Source: Orychophragmus violaceus (lineage: Eukaryota > Streptophyta > Magnoliopsida > Brassicales > Brassicaceae). Taken from it: a DNA stretch of 64,000 nucleotides. The DNA lies in assembly GCA_030180135.1 (NCBI GenBank), contig CM058240.1, positions 68,071,581 to 68,135,580 on the forward strand. Direction: 5' to 3'. The position numbers and the translations under genes are program-made. This document shows positions 46,304 to 57,051 of the stretch, in pieces (the stretch's first letter is position 1; each line of letters starts with the position of its first letter). Below the pieces are notes generated by a model. That model did not search any database. It was not told where the DNA came from and was given only the letters and a program-made list of their open reading frames with translations.

Positions 46304-46560
46304 CAGTAACGCTCCGACCGCCAACGTCTGTGGGCCCCATGCCCGGTCTCTTGGCCCACGGCCCCATCCTCGTCCGTCGACCGGTTTATTAGTCCGGTAG
46401 GATCGAAAGACTTGTTTACTGACCCTACAATCACCACATGATTTTTCCTCGTGCTTTGTCCTCACTCGCACGATACCACGAATCACTTTCGGTAGGTCAT
46501 ACACCTTTCAACTACTCTAACTCAAACACGCTTAACTCTGGAGAACATCATCACACCAGA
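46304..46560. repeat. 5S-rRNA-derived repeat, perhaps a Cassandra-like TRIM LTR
   Basis: The minus strand at about 46478-46543 reads like the 5S rRNA internal promoter region: AGTTAAGCGTG, then AGAGTAGT, then GTGTATGACCTACCGAAAGT, ending TCGTGG. The flank starting GTAACGCTCCGACCGCC is reminiscent of the start of Cassandra terminal-repeat retrotransposons, which carry 5S sequence in their LTRs. A 5S-derived SINE is the alternative. It is too diverged to be a 5S gene. Confidence 0.55.
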
Positions 46561-46737
46561 ACATTGCAGAGGATTAATCCTATCATATCTCCTTCCACCT
46601 GACGAGCCACACATGACCAGACTTCAATGTTACAAAGGTAAGGCTCCAAACTCCCAAATTTGGATGAAAGCTAACTTGCTTTCTCTTGGTGGAGGATATA
46701 CAGTTTCGAGGTCGAAACCTTTCTAAGAGGGAGTGTA
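46561..46737 (+). pseudogene. 3' end of a Gypsy internal region with purine tract
   Basis: The stretch ends TTTCGAGGTCGAAACC and then TTCTAAGAGGGAGTGTA, a typical end of plant Gypsy pol followed by the polypurine tract, directly against the LTR starting at 46738. The rest of that internal region is missing upstream. Confidence 0.6.
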
Positions 46738-46934
46738 TGATGAGGACATCAAGTCATCATCATCTAAGGAACCAGGAAATAAAGCACATGGAGAAGAGAG
46801 TATGGAGCCGAGAAGAGCTAACAAGGCATATGAGCTTATCTTAGCTCAAGTGGAGACCAAGGTCAAGACATTTAGCTCAGCACCTACTGTGCAAACACAC
46901 TAAGCTCATCATCAGCGCGCCACTAAGAAGAATC
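46738..46934 (+). repeat. Gypsy-E LTR, first part
   Basis: It starts TGATGAGGACATC. The remainder is at 61451-62271, separated by Copia-D. A purine tract precedes this LTR and a primer site follows its end, so it lies between two internal regions. Confidence 0.88.
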
Positions 46935-47618
46935 TGAAGGAATTTCTAGCAGATCCTAATCCAATTAGGCAATCCTGGTCTGAATTCCAAGCCTAGGATC
47001 TAGGGTTCATGTAATTGAATCATTGAGATCTCAGAATTACCTGGTGATTAGCAGCGGAAGATTTGCAGATAATCGAGATCTAGAGCGCCTCAAATGCTGC
47101 GCCTCTACTGGTATCCACACGCACACAAACTGAACAGCAGGGATGCTAGTGCCTTTAGAGATCCAATCTCTTCAGAGGTTTCTATCTGTGTTCTGGTGGC
47201 TGTAAATTAGGTTTTTTTGGGACGAGTTTAGGTCGACCATATATCTTATATATGTCGACTTAAACCACAACGGAATTAACCAACGATTAAACCGAATTAA
47301 TCTGATTAATCCGCGAGTGCATCGATCGATACACTCTCTGCAACGATCGATGCTGTCCCAGAACATTGATATCGAATGCATATCACATATGCATTCACTG
47401 GATCATTACATTAATGATCAACCTCGTCTTTAACGTCCAGTTTGCTTAGGTGTGTGACCCTGTAGGATCATATAACACTAGCAATGAGTTCTAAACTCAT
47501 TGATCATAAGTGGCTTCTAGCAAAGCATTATGACTACCTAGTATTATATGATTGTCTCATCTCGACAATACAACTATCACTTAGAGCAAGTACAATAGAT
47601 TTCAGGACATTCCCAACA
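46935..47618 (-). repeat. Copia-D 3' LTR
   Basis: The LTR is 684 bp. It has a palindrome pair (cores 47323 and 47344). Confidence 0.95.
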
Positions 47619-48412
47619 ATCTCCCACTTGTACTGGAATCATCTATTCCGATAATCCCTTCGTCACTATATCTCGATCTAGCATAAGGCAAGAACTGTGT
47701 CATCCTTATTGAGCCAAGATCATGTTCATCGAACTCCGATTTATACTGACAAGACAAACGACTGACAATCACCTCGTTTGAGTGTGGCCACACATTTCTC
47801 AGTATCAAATCTTTGATGGGCCCTGAGATATTTATCTCCTGTTATATAGGAGGGACAAATCCCATCTTGTTCCATCCCTGTCTCTTCACACGCTTCATGA
47901 TACGCCCAATCAATGCCTTTATAGTCACCAGTTACGGCTGACGTTTGACAAGGTTAAAGCGGACCAATTCACATGTAAGAAAACATGATGAACTCAGGTC
48001 TAAGGACTATACTCTATAGTCGTAATGAAAACTCTCATGACACTTATATAACTATCCCGTAGAGTTCTCATCAGTGGGTCATGTCCGATCCTGTGTTCTC
48101 CAACACATATCTATGTGATTGACTTTAATACTCTTATTAATGACTCCATGAAACTTAGTCATCAGTCACCTCACATACTAGTCTCACGTGGTTGTTAATG
48201 TCCCACTTTAACAACCTCGACCAGGGACCAACATAATTTATGTCATTTATTATCTATAGGGTTTCATGATCAAGTCACATACTTGATGACCTATAAAATG
48301 TCATAAATTACTTTGGGACTATTATTTAATAACCATTATTAAATAATACAGATTTCAGATTTCAATAACATAATCGAATTATGTTTATACGAACATCATA
48401 TCATAACTAAAA
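47619..48412 (-). other. Copia-D 3' non-coding region
   Basis: The reverse complement of the purine tract (ATCTCCCACTTGTACTGG) is followed by the ~800-bp region shared with Copia-A, -B and -C. No gene is seen. Confidence 0.78.
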
Positions 48413-49971
48413 TTAATAACAATGACTCCCACTAAAATTAAGATCACATCTTAAGACATCTAATGCCTTTAGCAGTAGCCTGACCCTCATTCGCCCTTGC
48501 TCAGCGTGTGTCGAAAGACACTGCGTCTTGCTAATAGTAATACCAAGAGTCATTTGCACGAAGCCCTTCTTGGAATCCTGCATATTGGACATGTGCAAGG
48601 CCTTATCACTATAAGTATCTTGACACAATCCAATTAGCTTGTCCAATCTATCTCTATAGATTCTTATTCCAAGAATGTATACGGTTTCTCCCATAATTTT
48701 ATCGAAAAACAACTTTCGAATCAAGTCTTAACAGACTGAAACAATGGAATTTCATTTCCGAGAAGTGGTATGTTATCAACATACAATACCAGAAATGCAA
48801 CTGCGCTCCCACTAGTCATCTTGTAAACATTCGGTTCCTCTTCATTTCTGATAAAATCAAACCTTTTGATTTCTTCATCAAAACGAAGATTCCAACTCCG
48901 AGTTGCTTGCTTCAATCCATAAATGTATCGATGAAGCTTGCATATCTTCCTAGCTTCATTAGGATCAATGAAAACTTCAGATTATGTCATGTACACATTC
49001 TTTTCCAGAATTCCATTAAGGAAAACTGTTTTCACATCCATCTGCCAGATCTCGTAACCATTATGAGTGGCGGTTGCTAGGAGAATCCGAATGGACATAA
49101 GCATGATGTCTGGGAATAGGTTTCTTCATAGTCAATACCATGAATTTGCTTGGAACCTTTTGCCACCAACCCATCATTGCTTCCTCAAAATTCGCAGGCC
49201 CGTCACTTTCAATGATCAGTAGATCACGGCAATTGGTTACGAGAAATCCATATTTCTCGGGTTCGTGACGGATCCTTTCGGATCTGCGAGCTTCAGTTTT
49301 CTGTAAGAGTCGCGCACACATATCTCATATGTATACTTTTACCACGACCCAATTAACCAAGATTTAAACCGTAGTTAATTAAGTCATAAACCAAAATCAA
49401 TATTTGGTTCGCGACCTGTGTCGATCGATGAAACTTTTGTGTCGATCGACACTTCTTCAGAAACTCGCCATTTAAATGTATATCGAATATACATTCACCA
49501 GATCTTTTATAAACTCTAGGCACCACAGGTGCAGGTTCTACAACTCTTTGTAGATCCAACCGCTGCTCTTCCTCATCAGGTTGAGCAGTCTCCTGTGATT
49601 TTCGAATTTCTTCGAGTTGTACTTTTACTCACACTGTTCTTCTTGGAAAGAAAGTCTTTCTCAAGAAAACATAGTTCCGAGCAACAAACAATTTGTTCTC
49701 GAACTAGTCGTAAAAGTAACATGCCTTGGTTTTGTTAGGACAACCAATGAAGTAGCACTTATCAGATTTGGGTGTGAGCTTATCAGAGATTAGACGTTTT
49801 ATATAAGTCTCGCAACTCCAAATCTCCATGATGGATAAATCAGAAACATTTCCATTCCACATCCCATGTGGTATCTTTGTAACTGATTTTGATGGAACTC
49901 TATTTAAAGTAAACTCAGACATTTCTAGAGCGTATTCTTAGAAGGATAATGGAAGATCTAAGTGATCGAAC
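48413..49971 (-). pseudogene. Copia-D pol remnant: end of integrase and part of reverse transcriptase
   Basis: Integrase C-terminal sequence (TLNRVPSKSV, DKCYFIG) is followed by the linker, then reverse transcriptase pieces (LVLYVDNIPLLGNE where relatives have YVDDILLLGND, and ILGIRIYRDRLDKLIGLCQDTY). Near 48480 the frame jumps from the end of reverse transcriptase straight to the last residues of pol, so RNase H is deleted (about 650 bp relative to Copia-A). About 45 codons are missing near 49175, and a foreign ~200-bp segment lies at 49305-49510. Copia-C interrupts integrase at 49971; the rest is at 57728. Confidence 0.88.
49305..49510. repeat. Foreign ~200-bp LTR-like segment carrying a palindrome pair inside Copia-D pol
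   Basis: Between the integrase-reverse transcriptase linker segments (RRSERIRHEP on one side, VEPAPVVP on the other) there is sequence laid out like the middle of a Copia LTR: a block around CCAATTAACCAAGATTTAAACC, a palindrome pair (cores 49422 and 49443, 21 bp), then an ATGTATATCGAATATACATT palindrome. Copia-A, -B and -C have nothing here. Confidence 0.75.
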
Positions 49972-50642
49972 TGTTGGGAATGTCCTGAAATCTACCGTAC
50001 TATCTCTAGAAAGTATGATAAGTGTCGAGATCAGACATAAGTCATAAATACTGGGTAATCATGATGGCTTGCTAGAGTCCGCTCATGGTCTATAAGTTTA
50101 GGACTTATTACCAGCATTGTATGATCCCTAAGGGTCACACACCATAGCTAACGGGAAAGTTAAATGGAATTAATACGGTAAGATGCAATGGCATTTACTG
50201 TATTGGATCAGATTTTTGGGCCAGACAAATACATGCTTTTGTCTTATTTGTGTTTTGGGCCCAAAAGATTAATGAGCCATTAGTCTAATGACTTGGGCCC
50301 ATTAATGAGATATAAGAGAATCAGAAAGCCCTAAAGGAAATAACGCTTCCTGCGATTTTTCTTTCTTGGCGTGACCTCTCTCTCTCTTCATCTCTCTCTC
50401 TGATCTTCCACATCTTTGGTCTAGCAGCCGTCCCGTGCTTGTAAGAGTGTGGATACTCGAGGAGGAATAGGTGTAGCCATCTGTTCTAGCTGATCTCATC
50501 ACTGCCATCCATAATCCGCTGCAATCTAAAAGGTAGTGATCAGGTTTGGTTTATGATTCATTTGACAAGAACCTAGATCTGTTTAAGGATTTGTGTTAGG
50601 TTGTAACGAGAATTAAACCTTGAAAACACTAATAATCCAATA
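49972..50642 (+). repeat. Copia-C 5' LTR
   Basis: The LTR is 671 bp. It contains a CT-rich run (CTCTCTCTCTTCATCTCTC near 50380), as the Copia-B LTR does at its equivalent position, and no palindrome pair. Confidence 0.95.
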
Positions 50643-50643
50643 G

Positions 50644-50655
50644 TGGTATCAGAGC
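50644..50655 (+). other. Copia-C primer binding site, initiator-Met tRNA
   Basis: The sequence is TGGTATCAGAGC, one base inside the LTR. Confidence 0.95.
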
Positions 50656-52213
50656 CCTGGTTGTAGGTTTCTTGTAATTTGGATCATAGGGCTGTTTAAT
50701 TGTTTAGAGAATCATTATGTTAAGTTTGATGATTAAACTAATTAAAAACCCTAATCGAATCTGAAAGTCTCGGCTGATCTTATTTGATAAGCTTGCGAAT
50801 TAATTAAACCCTAATCGCATGTCCCATTCGATTGTTAAACTCAATATGCGATCGCTATTGTTTAATTGAGCGTGTGCCGTAATGACCATATTATTGAATT
50901 CGTTGCTATTTTGATGCTAACGCTTTATGTGGTCGCTTAATTGAATGAAACCCTAAGAACGTTGCTAATTCGATGCAAATGTTGTGCGTTGATTTCGTTA
51001 TTAATTGGATGTTGACTTTGTACTCATAAGAGAAACGTGTTAGGGTTTTGATAATATTCAAAGTCGCTTTGTCTTTTAGTGAAGGCATGAAACGAATTGC
51101 TTGAATTATTAATGGCTTGTTTTGTCTTTAGAGATTCTATAATCGAATGTTTTTGTTTGAGATGAATCAATTTTGTTTGATTATTAATGAAAGAGAGAAA
51201 GATCATGATCATGATCGTAACCAATCATGGTTTGCGATATGGTATATGCTTTCATTATAGTATGATATGAATCTATTAATTAAATAATTAATTAATTAAT
51301 TCATGGTTCAAGCGTTAACCCAAATCGCGGTTTACTGGAAATAATTTTATTTCTGGTTAATCCGGATTTAAATTCATAAAATTGAATTTTAACCTAAACC
51401 GAAGGCTGGTCTAAGTTTGATTTGGTTGGACCAAATAATTTAGAGCTGGTCTGGTTTAGTAAATAACCGATGGTTTTGATAGTTAATTTGGTCTTGGACC
51501 AGAATTAATAAACCGAATCGGTTATGTCAAATTATTGGGCCAGCTGGAATTCTATGGTCTTGGGCCAAGAATTGGGCCTATAATTTTTGACCCAACCCAA
51601 AATATTTAATGAAATATTTAAATTAGAAATTTCTATTTTTAGTAAGTTACTAAATTTAGAAAGTTTCTAAAATAAGAAAGTTTCCCAAAATAGTAATCTT
51701 CTATTTTTGGAAATAAAACTTAAAATCCTCAAAAACAATATCAAGCTTGGATGTCTTTCCAATCTTGTCAGCTACTTAACGCTTATTTGATTACAGATAT
51801 GGCTTACAGTGTGAGGTGTCTGTTTTCGCGTAAGTAAAGTAGTATATAGTCACTAATTTCATTGGGAGTCCCAGATTTTTGTGATTATTTGACTGTAAGA
51901 GATTGGTTTCTTTGACTGGGCCATCGGGAGTCCCGGGCCTTGAGACATCTGGTGAATTTGGGCCTCGGGTCCAATTCACAACCGAGAGTTATTGGTTATA
52001 ACTAGCTGTGTGTATGCTTACCAAGTATAGCTAATTCTGGGTGACGGCCAGTGGCCCACTTTGGATTTAGCTAAACATGGGTCTCGGAATCATTGTATTC
52101 TTATGAGGTTAAACAAAGAAATTTTGAATACAATGCGAGTTTTCTTATAAGTTGTTAAGATTACTCTTTTATGAACTTAATAACTAAATCTTTATTGTCT
52201 CATATTTTCAGCT
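50656..52213 (+). other. Copia-C leader
   Basis: An untranslated leader of about 1.56 kb. Positions 51500-52213 share blocks with the Copia-B leader, including GCCATCGGGAGTCCCGGGCC and GTGACGGCCAGTGGCCCACT. The part nearest the primer site is AT-rich and has only isolated CGATCG sites (for example near 50849). No gene is seen. Confidence 0.75.
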
Positions 52214-55200
52214 ATGTCAAGCACAACAACACAAAACACTTTCTCGATCCGGTCTGCCCTTGAGAAGGACAAACTGAACGGATCAAACTTCCTGAACTGG
52301 TCCAGGAACCTGAGACTTGTGCTCAGGCAGGAGAAGAAGGCTTATGTCCTTGAAAGAGCTCTCTCTCCTAGACCTGCGAATAATGCCGCACAAGCTGTGA
52401 AGAATGCTTGGGATACGCATTCTTCAGATGCTAATGACGTGATTTGCCTGATGTTGACGACAATGGCTCCCGAACTGCAGATGCAGTGGGAAGGCCTGAC
52501 TTATCCCATGGAGCTGATGGCAAATCTGAAAGCGTTGTTTCAGGAGCAGGCTCGTACAGAGAGATTCCAAACTGTTAAGAATCTCTTGGACTGTAAAATG
52601 GCTAAGGATGCAGCAGTGAGTCCTCATGTTCTGAAAATGATGGGTTATCTCGATCATTTGACGAGGCTCGACTGTCCTATAAGCCAAGAGCTTGCTTGTG
52701 ATATCGTTCTGCAGTCTCTTACTCCTGCATATGACCAGTTCATTTTGAACTATAATATGCATGGGTTGATAAAGACGTTGCCTGAGCTACATGGTATGCT
52801 CAAGACTGCAGAACCGAATCTGAAGAAAACCAAGGAGTCGTCTGTACTCATGGTGCAGAAGGGCAAGGGTTTCAATAAATCCGCTGCAGACAAGGGAAAG
52901 GGCAAAGTAGTTGGCAATGAAAACGCCAAGCCCAAGCCCGTGTCCAAAGCTGGGCCTTCTGACATCTGTCACTTTTGCAAAGAGGCAGGGCATTACCGCA
53001 GGGACTGTAAGAAATACCAGGAAAGTCTGAAGAAGAAGAAGTCCTTCGAGACTAAATCTTCAGGTATTTTTGTTATTGAAGTAAATACTACTACTTCTGA
53101 TAATACCACTTGGGTATTAGATACTGGATGTGGGGCTCATATTTGTACTAATATGCAGGCGCTCAGCAACAGTAGAAGGTTGAAGCAAGGGCAAGTAGAG
53201 TTGCGGGTTGGCAATGGAGCGAAGGTTCCAGCACTGGCCGTTGGCACTTATTTGTTGTCTTTACCTTCTGGATTGATTTTAGAACTTGAGAATTGTTATT
53301 TTGTACCTGCTATAAGCAGAAATATCATTTCAGTTTCATTGTTGGATTTGCAAGGATTTGATTTTTCTATTAAGAATAAATTGTGTTCCTTTAATCTCAA
53401 TGATATGTTCTATGGCTGTGCCCCTCTTATAAATGGGCTGTACATGCTGGATCAATCTGCTCCAGTATATAACATAAATACAAAACGGTTCAAATCTAAC
53501 GAAGAAAATGAAACGTTTCTCTGGCATTGTCGTTTGGGGCACATTAGTGAGAAACGCGTCAAGAGGCTCCATTCAAATGGACTCTTGGGCTCATTTGACT
53601 TTGAGTCTTGTGAGCAATGCGAATCTTGCCTAATGGGCAAAATGACAAGGGCGCCTTTCAATAAACCCACAGAAAGGGCCAGTGAACTATTGGGCCTGAT
53701 ACATACTGACGTGTGTGGCCCAATGTCCACAAGTGCTAGAGGAAACTTTCAGTACTTCATTACATTCACTGATGATTTCAGTAGATATGGATATGTCTAC
53801 TTGATGAAACATAAGTCGGAAACCTTTGAAAAGTTCAAAGAATTCCAGAATGAAGTACAGAACCAGCTTGGTAAAAGTATTAAGGCTCTTCAATCGGACC
53901 GAGGAGGAGAATACTTGAGCCAGGAATTTCGTGATCATCTGAGTGAGTGTGGGATTATCTCCCAACTCACACCTCCTGGAACACCTCAGTGGAATGGTGT
54001 GTCTGAGAGAAGGAATCGGACATTGTTAGATATGGTCCGATCCATGATGAGTCAAACAGACCTTCCTATATCCTTTTGGGGATATGCTTTGCTAACCGCA
54101 ACGTTCACACTGAACAGAGTGCCATCAAAGGCAGTAGCAAAGACACCATATGAGATATGGACTGGAAAAGCTCCAGCAATGTCTTTTCTCAGAATTTGGG
54201 GTTGTGAAGCCTATGTCAAAAGATTAATCTCAGACAAGCTTACACCAAAATCTGACAAATGCTACTTCATTGGTTATCCTAGGGATACCAAGGCTTATTA
54301 CTTCTATCTGCGATCCGAGAACAAAATCTTTGTTGCTCGGGATTGTACTTTTCTTGAAAGGGAGTTTCTCTCTAGAAAAGATAGTGGGAGTAAGGTACAA
54401 CTTGATGAAATTCAAGAAGGACAAGAACCTGTTCAACCTAATGAGGAAGAACAGCAGGATGAATTACATGAAGTTGTAATAGAACCTGAACCTGCAGTAC
54501 CTGAAGTTCGAAGATCCGGAAGGATCCGTCAGGAACCTGATAGATATCAGGGGTTCCTTGTGACTAATTGCCATGATCTTTTGATCATTGACGGTGATGA
54601 ACCCTCGAACTTTGCAGAAGCCATGATGGGCCCTGACTCCTTAAAGTGGCGTGAAGCCACAGAATCCGAGATGGACTCCATGTCTGCTAACCGAGTGTTT
54701 TCACTGGTTGATTTACCTGCTGGTGCAAAAGCCATCGAGTGTAAATGGATCTTCAAGAAGAAGATAGACGTGGATGGAAATGTCCAGATTTACAAAGCCA
54801 GGTTGGTGGCAAAAGGTTTCAAGCAAATTCATGGTATAGACTATGATGAAACCTATTCACCAGTGGCAATGATGAAATCAATTCGGATTCTCCTAGCAAC
54901 TGCCGCTTATTATGATTATGAGATTTGGCAGATGGATGTGAAAACCGCCTTCCTGAATGGAATCTTGGAGGAGGATGTGTATATGACACAACCTGACGGT
55001 TACATTGATCCTAAGAATGCTGGGAAAGTATGCAAGCTTCACAAATCCATTTATGGATTGAAGCAAGCATCGAGGAGTTGGAATCTTCGTTTTGATGAAG
55101 CAATAAAGAACTTTGACTTCATAAGAAACCAAGAGGAACAATGTGTGTATAAGAAAACTAGTGGGAGCAAAGTGGCGTTTCTTATCCTATATGTCGATGA

Positions 55201-56173
55201 CATATTGCTTCTTGGAAATGATATTCCAATGCTGAAGTCTGTTAAAGACTGGCTGGGAAGTTGTTTTTCCATGAAGGACATGGGTGAAGCCGCGTATGTT
55301 CTTGGAATCCGAATCTTTAGAGACAGATCTAAAAAGCTGATTGGACTTTGTCAAGATGCTTATATAGATAAAGTCCTGCATCGATTCGGAATGGATAAAT
55401 CCAAGAAGGGGTTCACGCCAATGATACATGGTGCTTCACTAAGCAAGGATCAGTGTCCTAAGACACCTGATGAGCTTAAGCGCATGAGTAGGATTCCTTA
55501 TGCTTCGGCTATAGGATCTATCATGTATGCCATGATCTGTACTCGTCCTGATGTTGCTTATGCACTAAGCATGACGAGTAGGTACCAGTCTAATCCAGGT
55601 GAGAGTCACTGGATTGCCGTAAAGAATATCCTGAAGTATTTGAGGAATACTAAGGATAAATTCTTGGTTTACGGAGGAAGTGAAGTGCTTGAAATCAGTG
55701 GATTCACGGATGCAAGTTTTCAGACAGATAAGGATGATTTCCGGTCACAGTCTGGCTACATCTTCTGTCTGAATGGCGGTGCAGTAAGTTGGAAGGGTTC
55801 CAAGCAGTGCACCGTGGCAGATTCCACAACTGAAGCTGAATACATCGCTGCTTCAGAAGCTGCGAAGGAAGGAGTTTGGATTAGGAACTTCTTGATTGAA
55901 CTCGGTGTATTCCCTAATGCCACTGAGCCTTTGGCACTGTATTGTGACAACAATGGTGCAATTTCTCAAGCAAAGGAACCGAGACATCATCAGAAATCCA
56001 AACACATTATGAGAAGGTATCACCTGATTCGTGATATAGTTAATAGAGGAGAAGTGAAGGTCAGCAGGGTTCCCACTGATGAGAACGTAGCTGATCCGTT
56101 GACAAAGCCACTCCCGAGACCTAAGCACGAGTTGCATACTGCTGCTGTAGGAATTAGAGATATTCAAATGTAA
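52214..56173 (+). CDS. gag-pol: Copia-C gag-pol polyprotein, intact, 1319 residues
   Basis: This single open frame encodes everything needed for a Copia life cycle. Gag occupies about residues 1-240 and the CCHC knuckle (CHFCKEAGHYRRDC) lies near residue 252. Protease (DTGCGAH) is near 302, the integrase HHCC finger (HCRLGH...CEQCESC) near 437, and the integrase core with TDDFSRYGY, SDRGGEY and a Glu in NGVSERRN at about 510-605. Reverse transcriptase starts near 840 with YVDDILLLGND near 992, and RNase H (DASFQTDKDD, STTEAEYIAASEAA, CDNNGAISQAK) fills about 1165-1319. The start MSSTTTQNTFSIRS matches the starts of the other Copia gags. No break or missing catalytic residue was seen. The frame is co-linear with Copia-A, -B and -D. 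Confidence 0.97.
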   Translation: MSSTTTQNTFSIRSALEKDKLNGSNFLNWSRNLRLVLRQEKKAYVLERALSPRPANNAAQAVKNAWDTHSSDANDVICLMLTTMAPELQMQWEGLTYPMELMANLKALFQEQARTERFQTVKNLLDCKMAKDAAVSPHVLKMMGYLDHLTRLDCPISQELACDIVLQSLTPAYDQFILNYNMHGLIKTLPELHGMLKTAEPNLKKTKESSVLMVQKGKGFNKSAADKGKGKVVGNENAKPKPVSKAGPSDICHFCKEAGHYRRDCKKYQESLKKKKSFETKSSGIFVIEVNTTTSDNTTWVLDTGCGAHICTNMQALSNSRRLKQGQVELRVGNGAKVPALAVGTYLLSLPSGLILELENCYFVPAISRNIISVSLLDLQGFDFSIKNKLCSFNLNDMFYGCAPLINGLYMLDQSAPVYNINTKRFKSNEENETFLWHCRLGHISEKRVKRLHSNGLLGSFDFESCEQCESCLMGKMTRAPFNKPTERASELLGLIHTDVCGPMSTSARGNFQYFITFTDDFSRYGYVYLMKHKSETFEKFKEFQNEVQNQLGKSIKALQSDRGGEYLSQEFRDHLSECGIISQLTPPGTPQWNGVSERRNRTLLDMVRSMMSQTDLPISFWGYALLTATFTLNRVPSKAVAKTPYEIWTGKAPAMSFLRIWGCEAYVKRLISDKLTPKSDKCYFIGYPRDTKAYYFYLRSENKIFVARDCTFLEREFLSRKDSGSKVQLDEIQEGQEPVQPNEEEQQDELHEVVIEPEPAVPEVRRSGRIRQEPDRYQGFLVTNCHDLLIIDGDEPSNFAEAMMGPDSLKWREATESEMDSMSANRVFSLVDLPAGAKAIECKWIFKKKIDVDGNVQIYKARLVAKGFKQIHGIDYDETYSPVAMMKSIRILLATAAYYDYEIWQMDVKTAFLNGILEEDVYMTQPDGYIDPKNAGKVCKLHKSIYGLKQASRSWNLRFDEAIKNFDFIRNQEEQCVYKKTSGSKVAFLILYVDDILLLGNDIPMLKSVKDWLGSCFSMKDMGEAAYVLGIRIFRDRSKKLIGLCQDAYIDKVLHRFGMDKSKKGFTPMIHGASLSKDQCPKTPDELKRMSRIPYASAIGSIMYAMICTRPDVAYALSMTSRYQSNPGESHWIAVKNILKYLRNTKDKFLVYGGSEVLEISGFTDASFQTDKDDFRSQSGYIFCLNGGAVSWKGSKQCTVADSTTEAEYIAASEAAKEGVWIRNFLIELGVFPNATEPLALYCDNNGAISQAKEPRHHQKSKHIMRRYHLIRDIVNRGEVKVSRVPTDENVADPLTKPLPRPKHELHTAAVGIRDIQM

Positions 56174-57051
56174 TCTCTTTTTGAGTGGGAGTTGTGAGGG
56201 CTTTTGTTTTAGTTATTTTGATTGGTTCATGTAAACATTTTTAAATGTTAATGAAATTTTATTTCTGGATTATTTTTAACTGTGATATAAAATAATCGTT
56301 CCAAAATAATTCATGTCATTATATATGGGCCATCGAAGTACATGAGTAGACTTGATCCTGAAACCCCATATTTAACGAAGTGACATAAATTATAGTGTCC
56401 ATAGTCGAAGGTTGTTGAAATTGGAACAACAACAACCTGTTGAGACTAGATTGTGTTGAGACTTATGACCAGGTTTCGAGGGGTCATAGATGCGCGGCAT
56501 CAAAGTCGACACATAGGTATATGTAGGGGAGCATATGACCGGACATGGCCCGCTGATGAGAACTCTGCAAGATATTAATATCTGTGTCATAAGAAGTTCT
56601 CATATACGACTATAGAGTATAGTCCTTAGACCTGAGTTCGCATGCATGTGGCTGCGCATGGAGTAATGTGCTTTGATCATTGTCTAACGCTGTTTCGTAA
56701 CTGGGAGCTATACGGACCTTGGTTGGGTGTATTATGAATTGTGTAGTTCATAGTGATGGAACAAGACGGGATTTGTCCCTGCCGTTTAACGGAGGTAATA
56801 TCTCTAGGCCAATCGGAGAATTGATAGCTGGTAAGAGAATGGCCATTCCCAAACGGACTTGCCCAAGTCGTTTGCATTGTCAGTATCAAATCTGGTCCGA
56901 TAAACATGGTCTGGCTATATAAGGATGACACGCATCTTGCCTTATGCCAGATCGAGATATTAAGACAAAAGGATTAGGGAATGTAGGATTCCAGTACAGT
57001 CGGAAGATTGTTGGGAATGTCCTTTGTAGAATTCCAGTACAAGTGGGAGAT
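56174..57051 (+). other. Copia-C 3' non-coding region with duplicated purine-tract segment
   Basis: The conserved Copia 3' region here ends with two copies, 43 bp apart, of the segment ATTCCAGTAC + purine tract + first bases of the LTR (starting at 56988 and 57031). The outer copy has a damaged tract (AGTCGGAAGAT); the inner copy has AAGTGGGAGAT and borders the LTR. Confidence 0.85.

Noticed and set aside
46478..46543. A functional 5S rRNA gene
   Set aside because: Only part of the gene is recognisable and it has many differences, so it is a derived repeat.
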